A stretch of DNA of 64,000 nt from Simmondsia chinensis (GCA_018398585.1 JAGTTD010000006.1:4352501-4416500); one strand, 5' to 3'. Positions 34,771 to 46,895 are shown, counted from the first letter of the stretch. Numbers and translations: made by a program. The notes: a model not told the origin generated them from the sequence alone.

Positions 34771-35138
34771 ACCTTAAATAATATTTTAACAATTTCAATG
34801 TTAAATCCTGACAGGAAACCATTAGGAGCAATAGAAAGCCATATATAAACAAACTTTACTACCATATAAACTGTTATAACTAAATTGACTCACATTTATT
34901 CGATCAATCAATAGAGATTGACTTTCCAACTTTCACTGCTATGGCTGTATCCTCACTTTCAAACAAGAAAGATCATAACGATTGAATAATGATACATACA
35001 CTAAGAATAGTAAACGAACACTAAGTGATCTAACATTGAATCTGTCAATCTACCTTTTAGATGTAGATACCTCTTTTATTTTGTCTTATCAAGTACTATC
35101 ACATCACTTAGTATACATACACTTATATATCGTTATTC

Positions 35139-35403
35139 GACTTTTTTTGCAAAATAGAATGTTTTGAAAAAAAATTTAGAAAAGTAGTACAAGTTAAAAA
35201 ATATTTAGCAAAATGGGATGATTTACTGTAGATGCATGGTTGCACGCCATTTCCGACGTCGTGCAAAAGGGAAAAAAGGACCTGTGCAACCCTTGCTCTT
35301 TGCATGCCAAGCGGCACGTCGTGCAACGAGATAGGTTGCACGACGAGCACCACGGCGTGCAACAGGTCCCTGGTTCACTACCTCCAGTCCGGCTTTCAAC
35401 GAC
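35139..35403 (+). repeat. Left terminal inverted repeat of the MULE
   Basis: Outer 100 bases are AT-rich (gactttttttgcaaaatag...). From 35236 the repeat turns GC-rich and is packed with gttgcacg / cgtgcaac words in both orientations, plausible transposase-binding sites. Confidence 0.9.
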
Positions 35404-36099
35404 TAGCCGCCAGGTTCACGACCTCTGATACGGCGTGCAACGACCAGCCACCCGGTTTCCGGCATTCGGTGCGGCGTTCAACGACATCCCTACTACAGGA
35501 CAAGCCGTACGTCGTGCAGCTTGAAGCGGGATTCCCGCTGACGTTGCTGCGAGATTCCTTTTTTTGAACTCTTTTTGCCTTCTACAAGATTCCTTTTTTA
35601 TCTCTTTTTGCAAATTTTACCTGTGAGTCCCCCTCCCCTCGCTCATTTCTTCAGCTCTCATTGTCTATATATACCTTAATAATTCTTCAAAATTTTATAA
35701 CAAACAATTATTACAACACAAAACTTTTACATCTTTAAATCTATTCTTACTTAATCAAATACTTTCACTCCAGCTTTCATTTTCATTACTATGTAAGTCG
35801 TTATTGTGATAAAATTTCAGTTGTTCTTTTATATTTTGATGTCATCTTAATTTAGTAATTTTTTTTGTTTTTTTTTTGTTTTATAAATAGTATATAATTA
35901 ATGTGTAGAATGATATTTTATATAATGCATTTTTTATTATATAATGAATAATAAACTGTTGTAAAAAATATTATGCTACATGTTTACATGATGTACTTTA
36001 ATATACTTGTGATTTTGAAGACTTGTACATGTGCAACATGTAATTTTTACGCATATTATAATTAATTTGAAGTAGGTTACATATTTTATGAGAATGAAT

Positions 36100-37050
36100 G
36101 TCAAATATGGAGATTTGGAGCAAAAATTAACAATTATTTATATTGTTTACATAAAAATATAATATTGTTAAATAATTTGTTGTAGAATAATTTTTGATAT
36201 AATTAATTATTATAATATTAGTTAATATTACCCCAATTGGTTTAACTATGAGTTAGGGTTAGGGTTTATCTTGAATTAGGGTTTCATTTGGGAGTGAGAG
36301 TGAGATGAGATAAAGAAATACAAGAAGGGGATGAAAGAATAAAGAAAGAGAGGGAAAATTTAGTTTGTCATTACCCTTAAATGAAATTATTACATTATTA
36401 TTTACACTAATCACAAATAATCTCAAGAGCTAAATACAAGTATTATTATTATTATTTATTAATGATACGTAACAATTACTAGATTGTAAATTTAATTGTA
36501 AAATACATTTGTTAATTCACCCATTAGTAAATTGTTATGCTAAATATTATGTTATATGTTGTACAATATATTCAAATACACTTACAATTTTGACAAAATT
36601 TTTAAATATTTATATTTATGTCTTTCTCTAATGTTAGAAAACTATATTTTTTAAATATACACAATGATTTGAATAGTTATAGTATCTTTAGGTATTTAAA
36701 ATATTATGCATAATTTGAAGTCACATACTCTTTATTAAAATATTTAAATTCGAATTTGTAAATATTTTGTGATTATTAAAATTAATATGTATATGTATAA
36801 TACTTAATTTGAAGTAAAATTCGAATTTTTAAAAAATTAGAAGTGAAAAAGACCAATTTAATCGATACTGAAATATAATGGAATACAAACCAAAATTATA
36901 ATGTCGTTGACACACACACATTTATATAAATAATATGTTTGCATGTATGTATTTATATGTATTATACAGGAATTTTTATTGCATATTGAGTAATATGTAA
37001 TGTAATCACTTGATGTGTTATGTGAAAAGTGTAGTTAATATTATATTTTA
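36100..37050. other. MULE left interior, non-coding
   Basis: AT-rich sequence with no frame. A ttagggttaggg stretch near 36252 is telomere-like by chance. Confidence 0.4.
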
Positions 37051-37166
37051 TGTAATAAAATTATAGCGGATTAAGTGTGTCACAAAGTGTTTCTTCGTAA
37101 TAGAACTAGATAATAAAATTATAGCGGATTAAGTGTGTCACAAAGTGTTTTATCGTAATAGAACTA
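37051..37166 (+). repeat. Tandem duplication of a 58-bp unit
   Basis: Two head-to-tail copies containing attatagcggattaagtgtg differ at about two positions. They lie just upstream of the transposase remnant. Confidence 0.9.
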
Positions 37167-37217
37167 GATAATTAAATTACTTATTACTTTTATTTATGGA
37201 TAATCAATATAGATATT

Positions 37218-38160
37218 ATGGCGTGCAACGTAGTGATATTGATGTGTCATTTTGATGGACATATGGTGCAAATCGTTGATGACATTGATTACACGGGTGG
37301 AAGACAATTTCTACTCATGGCACGGTCTGGAATTTCTCTTCCGGAGTTGAAGGGAATGATGTATGAAGCCACTGGGTGGAATGGTAACACTACTGACATT
37401 GCAATTATATGGAGAATGTTGTTGCCCCAAAATTTGTAAAATATACACCTATTGAGATCACTTGTCCAGTGACTTTAAGGTCCATGTTCGAAATGGTTTT
37501 AGGAAGTGGATTGACATTTGTAGAATTATACTTAAATGCTGTGGAAGCCGTCGGCAGTTCTCAACCGCATGCATCACATTTTCAATTCGAAGTTGCTGGC
37601 CCATCTGGAAGTCCCAATGTGGACGTTTCATTAGTACCTACAATGGTTGCAAATGAGAACAGAAGTATATTCGATGGGGCGTATGCCAACAATGATTCCG
37701 AGGCATCTGATTACGATGCAGATGAGGGTATGGCTGCTTTTGCTGATGAAGCAGATGATATGGACGAGCCGACAGTATTCCACGCCCCTGAATGAATGGA
37801 GCTGCACTTGTGGTAAATGGCAACTGTTCCATCGTCCATGTTCACATGTGCTTGCGTGTTGTACTACATGTAAGCTCGACTACGGACAATACGTTGATCC
37901 ATTGTACAGCGTCGCCATGTACGCAAGCACATATGCTCCATTGTTTCATCCCCTTCCTGATAAGTCCTTATGGACAGAGTATACCGGGCCTACGGTGGTA
38001 GCAGATCATACTAGGTGGAGAACGGGTAGAGGACGGCCGAGATCAACCTGAATACGTAATGAAATGGATGCAAGGGAGGGGACGTCCAAAAACAAATGAA
38101 GCATATATGGTTAGAGAGGCCATAATAAAAAAACTTGTGTGAATAGACAGCGATAGTTTT
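37218..38160 (+). pseudogene. MULE transposase remnant: N-terminus and SWIM finger, DDE core lost
   Basis: The N-terminal part (37218-37439) resembles the start of plant MULE transposases (MACNVVILMCHFDGHM). It shifts frame near 37430 and continues as an acidic linker to about 37795. The frame shifts again directly into a SWIM zinc finger, NEWSCTCGKWQLFHRPCSHV (CxC...CxH), at about 37793-37860, then the typical C-terminal tail LPDKSLW and GRGRPRST. A normal protein has several hundred residues with the DDE domain between linker and SWIM; here they are deleted. It cannot catalyse transposition. Confidence 0.8.
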
Positions 38161-38340
38161 GTAATTAGGTTGATGTATGTATGTCTTTCAATTTTTTACC
38201 CCATATGTTTTTAGCAACTGTAATTTCGTGTAAATATAGTACAGTGTTGTAATACGTACTATTATCAATTATAGTAACATGTAATAAATGTAATCTTATT
38301 CTTGTGTTGCAATCGATTGGAATGTTATTTTTTCAGAGCA

Positions 38341-40442
38341 ATGGCAAGAGGACGAGGAGGATGACCATCCAGCAGTCGATATGCTGAGCAGAATCCTGGT
38401 CCAGACGATGATTCAGTGTTGCATCTTCAGGCCACGCATCGTTCAGAGGACATTTGGAATGGAGTGGTATGTTTCTAAGCAATGGTTAGCCTTAATGTAT
38501 TACGTACGTATTTGCTCGAATAGTTGAGTGACATGCTTAATGTTTCGTTTTACAGGCGGACGACGAAATCAGGGCGAGGAAACATTGTCTGATAGAACCT
38601 CACCGGTTAATACGACATCTTATCGTACAGGCTGGTCTCATTGGAGTGACCCAAATAGGTCAAATCCAAATTGATAATGCCTTGATTACTGCTTTGGTAG
38701 AGAGGTGGAGGCGGGAGACACATACATTCCACCTACGTGTTGGTGAGATGACGCCAACACTGCAGGATGTTGCAGTTTTACTAGGTCTCCGTATTCACGG
38801 CCCGGCGGTCGTTGGTCCTTCCAGCTATCGTTGGGGGGAACTGTGTGTGCAATTATTGGGTACAGATCCCCCCAGGAATTGCGGCATGATAAGAACCACA
38901 TGGTTGAAAGCACAGGTACAGCAAGGACCCCCAGCTGACGCTGACGAGCAAGTGTTGTGGCAGCACGCTAGACTGTACATCCTCCATATGTTCGACTCGG
39001 TACTGTTCGCCAACTGCACTGGTAGTTGGACATCGCTCATCTACCTACCCTTACTTGGAACCATGGAGAGATGTAATCAGTACAGCTGGGGGTCAGCAGT
39101 GCTCGCCAACCTGTACAGACAATTGTGTCGATGCTGCATGCAGCACAGCAGTCAATTAGGCGGATGTGTTTTGTTGCTCCAGGTACGGATTGCAATTATA
39201 TTCATGTTTAATGTTCCAATGTGTAGCATTATCCCAAATCTTATAATTCATTATGTGTAGTTGTGGTCGTGGGAGCACTTATACATCGGTCAACCACTTA
39301 TCGCCGGCCCCCGTCATCATCAAGTTGCAGCTAATGATCAGCCACCACCATTGGGCGCTCAGTAAGATAAAATATTCTATTACTATGAGGCCTTAATGTA
39401 CATGTAATATTACGTATGTATTTTAAAATAATTCATATTCTATTTAATCAGTTGGAAGGCTGACTTATCATTCCGTGAGGCTACAAGGCGCAGTCGATCC
39501 TTCTATAGGGACCAGCTCGATGTCCAAGAACCCCATCAGGTATATTCTTGTAGATATACATATTTCTTTGACGTTCAATATTTATTGTAATGACCGAGTA
39601 ATTTTATATGTTCTTAGGTTAATTGGACACCATACCGGCAATCCAGGTTGAACGCATTGCCTGAAATTTGTGTCGAGGGCCATCACATCTGGACATATGT
39701 AGGACCTCTGATATTCTTCGGCATTGTAGAATTACATTGCCCAGACAGAGAGTTGCTTCAGTTTGGATTGACGTAGCATATTCCAGATCCTGTCGGTACT
39801 CTTGACACGTTGCACAGTACATCTCGTCACGGCAGGCATGACAAGAACTGAGATATATATCACGCGCAATGGGTCGAGATGTGGGACACACGGGAGCAAA
39901 GTATCGCCGACGTGCCTGATCCTCCGACATCGCCTACAGAGTACATAGACCGGTACTTATCTATCACTAGGCGTGTCATTGGACGGCGTGAAGCTCAACC
40001 TCCGCCCCACCCTTGGCTAGTTTATGAACCAAGTGGCAATCGTATTCAACGAGCTGTAAGTATATTGAAAACCTTTGTCCTGTCACTTCTTATACATTAT
40101 ATTTTAATAACATGATAAAGTACTATGTCATAGATTGGCGCTTTTAGACAACAGACTAGAAGGGTAGCTCGGGCAATACGCGACACTGCTTGCCACACTG
40201 TACAGTCTCTCTTCGTAGATGTTTTAGGTGGTTGCAGTAGTGGAATGAATGCTATGGGTGGCGGACCTGAGTTTCGACAAATTCTGGGTGACGAAGGTGT
40301 CGACCACAGTATTTTACATGCCGAGGAAGGAAGTAGACGTGAACTTCCTCGCCGGCGCAGTTACTCGGTTCACATGGAGTCCACACCCTCGCGACATCGT
40401 GCGGAACCTAGTCGTAGGTCCACATCAAATTTGGATCCTTAA
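38341..40442 (+). pseudogene. Plant mobile domain (MAIN-like) gene carried by the MULE
   Basis: Exon model 38341-38466, 38556-39182, 39261-39361, 39452-39539, 39618-40055 and 40134-40442. All introns are GT-AG with matching phases, about 562 codons. Exon 2 holds the plant mobile domain: LITALVERWRRETHTFHLRV, then GEMTPTLQDVAVLLGL and the conserved WTSLIYLPLL block. The family (MAIN/MAIL1, 'phosphatase 7 long form'-like) occurs both as host genes and inside transposons; MAIN and MAIL1 act in the nucleus in meristem maintenance and silencing. Three in-frame stops interrupt it (near 38362, 39775 and 39850), each explicable as a C-to-T or G-to-A change. Splice sites are unbroken, so decay is recent. 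Confidence 0.82.
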
Positions 40443-40690
40443 GATATACATTACTTTCTTTTTTTTATTTTGATATTGTAATACGATATATCATTGTTAT
40501 TATTACTATTCAAGTTATTTACATTTTTAGTACCTCGACTCATATAATTTTAATATTTTATTATTAGTGCTGTAATTTATATAATATGATGTAATCACTT
40601 ATTATATGACGGATACAAAAATATTGTATGGGTGAAGTTGTAGCCGGATTCTCGCATCGCCGGTAGGGTTGCAACACATGATCAAAGTTG
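40443..40690. other. MULE right interior, non-coding
   Basis: AT-rich, then GC-rich near the inverted repeat. No frame. Confidence 0.4.
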
Positions 40691-40955
40691 GTCGTTGAAC
40701 GCCGGACCGGAGGTCATGAACCAGGGACCTGTTGCACTCCGTGGTGCTCGTCGTGCAACCTATCTCGTTGCACGACGTGCCGCTCGGCGTGCAACGAGCA
40801 AGGGTTGCATAGGTCCTTTTTTCCCTTTTGCACGATGTCGGAAATGGCGTGCAACCATGCATCTACAGTAAATCATCCCATTTTGCTAAATATTTTTCAA
40901 CTTGTACTACTTTTCTAAATTTTTTTTCAAAACATTCTATTTTGCAAAAAAAGTC
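40691..40955 (-). repeat. Right terminal inverted repeat of the MULE
   Basis: Inverted counterpart of 35139-35403. The outermost 56 bases match the left end exactly by eye. Confidence 0.9.
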
Positions 40956-40964
40956 TCGTTATTC

Positions 40965-41478
40965 TGAATGATTGATGCGAGGGAGACAATTATGTGCTAG
41001 AGAAAGAAACCACATGATGTGGGACCTACTTTCTCGTTATGTGATCTTCCTCAAACACAGTTATCATCTTGTATACATAACACGATCCACCCTACTTTGA
41101 TATTAATTGACAAAAATAGTGTCTACAACAATACTTATCTTCGACCCAAAAAGAAAAAAATAGTACTTCTCGACATCAATAACAATACACATAGTAAGAA
41201 AATCTTTAGCATTCATACACTAACTTACATGACATTAAATCGAACCTTTAAACTAGTCTCCTATCTCTGATGTGACCTTAATCTTTTTAGCAGCCATCGC
41301 ATCCTCTATCCAACTGGGCTCTAGGGGTGTGGCGACCGTTGGGTCCTGAACCTGGATAGTCTTCGAGATCAACCTCCAGTGTTCTCCCCTTTTTGTGTTT
41401 CTCCTCCGAAATTTTCTTTCCCTATTCAGTTGTAAAAAAAGAAAAAAAAAAAAAAAACTTTAGGGAGTGAATAATGAA
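40965..41478. other. Intergenic, no feature recognised
   Basis: No gene; an A-run at about 41434-41458. Confidence 0.35.
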
Positions 41479-41966
41479 AATCTATTTGGGATTGCTTATT
41501 CTAAGGAAATAAGTGCTTTTTTCTAAAAAAAAAAACACTTTTTTGGAATCTGGAGGATGTTTGGCAAACATCAAAAAGGGCTTTTTATTAAGAGTAGAAG
41601 TTGTTTTTCTGCTTATAAGCAGAATTAGAAATTTGGTGCTTCTGATTATGAGCAGAAGCAAAGTCAAAAATTTAAAATTTTTAGAACAAAAATACCCCTA
41701 CTCAAACATTAAAACTACATTATACCCTATCATCTTTCAAAACCCTAATCCTCTACCCAACCAATTTGGTCCTTTTCGGTAATTTGACACAAAAAAAGCA
41801 CTTTTCTTAAATACTAGCCAAACACTAATAATAATAAAATAAGCGCTTTTGACTGGTTGAGCCAAACACAAACTGCTTCTTCAAAACAACACTTTTAACA
41901 TAAGTGTTTTTACAGATAGTGCTTTTGAAATAAGCAATTTTTTCACAGCAATCTCAAACAGACCCT
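41479..41966. mobile_element. MITE, hAT-like, with 'gcttttga' subterminal words
   Basis: Left end tctatttgggattgctt; the right end, reversed, reads gtctgtttgagattgct. The two ends then share aaataagtgctttt-type words in inverted orientation. Non-coding and about 490 bp. The short open frames inside are fortuitous. Target duplication not determined. Confidence 0.6.
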
Positions 41967-42852
41967 TAATCTATAAATTATAATGCGAATTTAATTTTCC
42001 AAATGAGGTGAGATTTAAGGGTAAGTTTGATATTATTTTTTGTTTCTAATTTATGTTCATTCTTCGGACAAATTAATCAATAAGTTTTGAAAATAGTTTT
42101 TCTTGTTTTAAAATTTTTGATTTTAGTTTTAAGAAAATATTTGTAAAACTTGAATTTTGTTTTTTTTTAAATACTAAAAACTGGAAACAGATTTATAACG
42201 ATTCGTTGCAGTTTGACATAATTCATTACTAATTTTATCCCATTCGATAAAAAATATTATATGCTAATATTGTCCTATTTTTATTTTATTGACTTTGTCT
42301 TTATCTTATTTTTAAGTCTATTTTTTAAAAAAAATTGTGTAATTTTTCTTTTACCTTCATAATTGAAATGGTGTATGGACATGTTTGGCTATGCTGGAGA
42401 TATATTATTTAAGAACTATTTTTTAAAATTAAAATTTTCAAATTATATCTGAGAGGGTATTCCTAAATATTTTTAATTTTTTTTTCTTTGATTATGCACT
42501 AAAGGAGAAACATTTTTTTTTTTTGTTTTTTTTAAAAATAACAGAAAATAGATTTTTCTTCATTTAAAAGAGTTTTTACATATTAACTAAACAACTAAAA
42601 ACATTTGACAAAATGGTTTTCTTCTACTAAAAGAACACCTTTTGCTTCTTTACAGGACGATCAAATAAGCACCTACTATCAATACGGTAAAAAAGGGGAA
42701 AAAGAAATGAACTTTTGAAGGTAAGAATTTGCATTAGGGTTACGTACCATTTGTGTTTGATCTTGTGAAGCTTTAAGGCCTATAGGATTTTCATTCATTA
42801 GACTTTTAGTTCCTGTATAAGATTGATCAACCGCTCATTAGACACTTCGTAA
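41967..42852. other. Intergenic, T-rich
   Basis: Many T/A homopolymers. The wording at 42030-42060 resembles 330-360, suggesting a dispersed old repeat. No gene. Confidence 0.4.
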
Positions 42853-43053
42853 CTTTTTTTTCGATAAAAAAAGAGCAGAGCTTGGAATACAAGAGGCAAC
42901 GTCCCACGTGAAGGGGACCCAAGCAAAAACAGCCAGGAAAGCACCATAGAGATAAGCCAAGAAACAAAAATATAAGAACAAAATACATAAAATTACTGCT
43001 CAACAAATCGGACTAGAGGAGGACCGCCCCCCATGCCTTAGATACCTCATAAC
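42853..43053 (-). mobile_element. LINE/SINE 3' fragment with imperfect target duplication
   Basis: A T-run followed by cgat (poly(A) and atcg on the minus strand) opens the insert. The flanks ttagacacttcgtaac (about 42838-42853) and ttagatacctcataac (about 43038-43053) match at 13 of 16. The body is non-coding 3'UTR-like sequence. Confidence 0.5.
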
Positions 43054-43149
43054 TGAGATTATCAAGTAAAAAGTTAAAATGTGTGGTTGGATTCTAAAGA
43101 TTCTCTTCGTTTTCTACTTTTAGCTTTCAAGAAGCTTTTTCAATAAGTC

Positions 43150-43458
43150 GAGCACAACGGCAGTTGGATGTTTTGGGCTCTTGTAGCTTGATAGGATGTA
43201 TGTTGCTTAGGATATGTATCGTTTGAAGTAGCTCTTTTCCGCCCGTCTTCTAGGTTTTAATCATGATGGTCGCAATAGGCTTGCCCAAGCCTTATTTTTG
43301 CATTTTTGTTTGGAGTAAGAGTTTTGGGCAACCTTCTACCTTGAGTGTTTTGGTGTTATTCATTGTTTGCCTTTGGACCTATCCTGCACTATAGTGCCTC
43401 CTCGAGCTTGTATTCAATTATCAGGAAAAAAAAAACAGAGCACAACAGTAGTTTGATG
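43150..43458 (+). mobile_element. LINE 3' fragment or SINE with 21-bp target duplication
   Basis: Insert 43171-43437 ends caattatcagg plus ten A. The flanks at 43150-43170 and 43438-43458 (gagcacaac...) match at about 18 of 21. No Pol III boxes recognised, so a truncated L1-type 3'UTR is likelier than a SINE. Confidence 0.6.
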
Positions 43459-43540
43459 AGATTCTATCTCACAACACAAGGAGCCCTACGGGAAAAAAAC
43501 TAAACGAATTAGGGAAGAATTTTCCACTTCTTAGTATGAA

Positions 43541-43623
43541 ACAAAGAAAACCCAGAAACAACAAACCCAGTGCCTCCAAGGGCTCCCGCATAAGCAGGGT
43601 CTGGGATAATACAGAGAAAACCC
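43541..43623 (-). mobile_element. 57-bp extreme 3' fragment of the RTE-type tail
   Basis: Insert 43554-43610 holds only the last tail bases on the minus strand (cccagaccctgcttatgcgg..., ggcactgggtttgttg). Flanks acaaagaaaaccc and acagagaaaaccc (12 of 13) indicate an independent insertion. Confidence 0.7.
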
Positions 43624-44092
43624 TAAAACAAAAAAAGGATTACCTTGAGCGGGTATCCCGTAGAAACACAATTTTCTTCATAAAATTTTAAAAAAATAAA
43701 AAATTTTAACAAAGTGTAAGAAACTTACTTGTGATTGGGATGGCATTCAAGATGATGAGATGAGAAAGGCAAAGCATAATGAGTAGTAGATGAACAAATT
43801 TGTGTGTCATTGCCATTAAAACTTTGCTAATTTTTCTTGACAAAATACAAAGGAAATATGTGTTGATGGTGCTGCCTCTAAGCAAAGCAAAGTGCTCTAT
43901 TTTATACATTGTTATTGTGGTGGTGGGGTTGGATGGTTAGTGTGCGTGTATTTTTTTTTGAACAGATAGTGTGTGTGTATTTGTGTTAGCAATCAACATC
44001 ACCAAAAGTCAAAAAGTTGATATGAACACGGTTTCTAGACAATGAAAAAGAGAAACAAGAGTGCCTCCTCAATTTGGTGAATTAGAGTTTGC

Positions 44093-44350
44093 CTTTTCTG
44101 ATAATTAGCGACAAAAGCCGAGGTACAAGGCAGGTGCACTTACAAGAGCGAGACTTGAGTCTATACGCAGAGAGCTTGCAACAGAAAAGACCAATGTAAA
44201 AACATCTTAAAAGATAACGGAAACAAGTGAAAAACATAACCAGTACTGGATAAGACACGGAAATAGGGGGAAAGAAGTCTAGAACAGGACATGATGAAGC
44301 ATAGGGAAAAAAAACAAAAAAAAATCTGAATGCCAAACCTCCGTCACGAC
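44093..44350 (-). mobile_element. Probable L1-like LINE 3' fragment
   Basis: Opens with ttttctgataattagcgac, the reverse of the common cgctaattatc-poly(A) terminus. Non-coding. Confidence 0.4.
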
Positions 44351-46429
44351 ACTAGGAAAGGAAAGAGAATGCTCACCAATGATTTTTATTGTGCCATTTT
44401 CTACTCAACTACAGAAATGACTTAGTGTTACACTTATTCCTTATTCTAACTTGATAATCAGTTTGACCATGACATAGTTATCCCCTTCGAAACGCAGGCC
44501 CAGCTTCCTACCAAACTTCCACGTTTGCTTTGTGGACTGAATTTTACCTATCAGTATTCTATTGATATTTGTTGTAGCTATATTCTTGGATCATATCTGT
44601 ATCATCAAAGGTGCTTTTGTAATTTACTCATTCATATGTTTTCTGTATATCACTGCCCACTACTTTATTAGATGCGTCACTTAACCAAATTTTATTCTCA
44701 CATGGTATACAGAACATAACTAAATCATAAAATAACAAATCTTAAGGTTTTTTTTTTTTTCCAAATGGAAACAAGACGTACCCTAATCGCACCCCTCTGA
44801 CACCATTGGCGACCCCAGCTTGACAAAAGGAGCCCGACTCTTCTCATATCGGAGGTCTTCTTAGTCACATACCCCCCTCCCTTGCTACAGAGATGACTGA
44901 CTTTATTAGCGTCAGCATCACCTTTGGATTCTGAACCCCTATAAAGGGTGCAACTAGCAGTTTTTCTGTCACAATGCTGGCTAGCACACAAGCGCTTTTC
45001 CTGTAGTATAATGGAAAAGGAGCTAGATACATGCAATTTTAGATGTCAAAGTACTAGGTGGGTATGCTTGTTTTGAAATGCAGCTTCGTAACAAAAACCA
45101 AGTTTGACGTTTCAACGCAGGACACTATTTTTCATCCAATGACCTTCTGGTTCGATCAATCGAGAACGACTCCCACCCAATTGAATATATATTAACTTTT
45201 TTTTTTTCTTTTGTTCCATTGAACTTTCTGTTATAAAGATATTTACCATTGTGACTTTTGATACTCGATAAATCAAAATACTGTTTTGGCCAACAAATCA
45301 TCTTTGATCAAAAAGTAAGTGTGATATTGTAAAATTTTCGATGAAGTTAGTCATTAACTGAATTTAAATATGTGGGTGTAGACGCTTTGGAAAAAGATAT
45401 TAGGGAGTGTTTAATCAAAGTGGATAATATTATTGTATATGTTATGTTGTCTTTGTGTCCTTAATAAAGTTTTCTACATTACAATAATATAACATGATAT
45501 AATTTTAATTAATGTTAAATCAAATATAACCTATATTATTTTTGATCGTTGTTGTTGGCTTCGGCCGTATCTTAGAATATGCCTCTTGTAAATTTGTACA
45601 TATTCCTTTTCTTCTATTCTATCCCGCTGACTTACCAAAAGAATTGCTCGGATCTCATGCTGTTTAAGGAGGTGGTTAAAGGGTCTTGTTCTTCACCCAA
45701 TTCCTTCGTTTGTGTCTGCTAGTTCGATTTAAGGCTTCAGTATTTGTAAGTGGTCATAACAAATGAAAATGATGCATGCCTATGGGCTCATGAGAATAGT
45801 ATTCGATATGGGTATTACTGTCTTAAAGGTGCTCGGGGACTCAAGGAGTTATTGGTGTTCACGATAGGTATTGTGACTCGTCAGTCAAATAACACGACGC
45901 ATTAGTTGCATTTCACTGTCTGTCAGCCTGATGTACTTGAGTGTGCTTCACTTGCCGACTTCTAGAATGAACTCTCATATCCTCTACCTCTATCTATTTT
46001 TCGCTCTGTCTATTTGCTTGCATTTATGTCCCATCGAATAAATATAGTACTTTATATTTTCTAATTTGAAAAAGAAAATAATGAGCACATTGTTCAAGTG
46101 GAAGTTGACAAAAGCATGAGAAGAAATAGCTACAACCCCCACAAAAAATTCTAAGTCAGATGCTCTTAGTGGCTTACATCATTATGTTTCATTTTAAGGC
46201 TCCGTTTGATAGAGGGAAAGTTCTTTTCCGCTGTCTATTTTAACGAAAAATTTGTTCCCACCTTATGATGTTCTTTTGTTTGTTTTTAAAAGAAAATATC
46301 TTCTACCAGTTATTTATACTTTTTATAGCTAACATAAATTCAGTATGATTCTAAAGTATATTTGCACGTTCGAAAGGCTTTAGGCAGGGACGTTAATAAG
46401 ACTCTCTTAATATCTTTCAACCTTACAAT
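44351..46429. other. Intergenic, no gene recognised
   Basis: Short frames (for example minus strand 45036-44725) have no recognisable domain. A T-rich 3'UTR-like stretch occurs around 45560-46050 but without a clear terminus. Confidence 0.4.
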
Positions 46430-46895
46430 TATTGGATTATATTACACTAATAATTTTATTAAGTGTCTATAACAGTCCTAAATGTACCCCAACTTATTTT
46501 GAATCCTTTTGGAGTTACCTCTACTTTAAACTAAATATGCCACAAGGTTTTACTAGCTTGTATCACATAATTATAAATGAAGGAATCTTTAATTTTGATG
46601 CCATTTTCCCACTAATTATGGGATTATGCTATACTAATGACTTCATTATAAGGATCTCTAATGGTCTTGAAGGCACCCCAACTTAGTTTGAACGCATTTG
46701 GAATTAGTTTTAAAAATGTACCGAGTTGTAAGTAAATATACCATGGCTTTTAACTAAATGTACCACGAGATTCTACTAGCTTGTACCACATAGTTGTACA
46801 TGAAGAAATCTATAATTTTTATGCCATTTTTTCCAATAAGTATGGGATCATGTTATACTAATGACTTCATTATACGTCTATAATAGTTTTTTTAT
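46430..46895 (+). repeat. Diverged tandem duplication, period about 223 bp
   Basis: Two units share tactagcttgta.cacata.ttgta.atgaa..aatct, then atgccatttt and ctaatgacttcattata. The anchor tactagc occurs at 46551 and 46774. Divergence is moderate. Confidence 0.75.

Larger units (their letters stand above)
35130..40964 (+). mobile_element. Mutator-like element (MULE) carrying a plant-mobile-domain gene
   Basis: Element 35139-40955 (5817 bp). Terminal inverted repeats of about 265 bp differ at some 11 positions by hand count. The perfect 9-bp duplication tcgttattc (35130-35138 and 40956-40964) is the Mutator hallmark. Inside, all on the plus strand, are a collapsed MULE transposase (37218-38160) and a six-exon gene with a plant mobile domain (38341-40442). 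Both are broken by frameshifts or stops, so the element is non-autonomous, but the good inverted repeats mean mobilisation in trans is conceivable. Confidence 0.92.

Noticed and set aside
34364..34852. Overlapping open frames of 67-142 residues on both strands
   Set aside because: Low-complexity Lys/Thr/Gln or Phe/Val/Leu composition in a purine-biased repeat end; no conserved motif or splice model.
35236..35520. Regularly recurring gtgcaac words, CRISPR-like at first sight
   Set aside because: Words alternate in orientation with irregular spacing inside a MULE inverted repeat in plant nuclear DNA.
36245..36285. Telomere-like ttagggttaggg (also near 29366)
   Set aside because: Only two or three imperfect units, below what is needed to call an interstitial telomere array.
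44725..45036. 103-residue open frame on the minus strand
   Set aside because: No recognisable domain, starts and ends in repeat-like sequence; no support as a gene.
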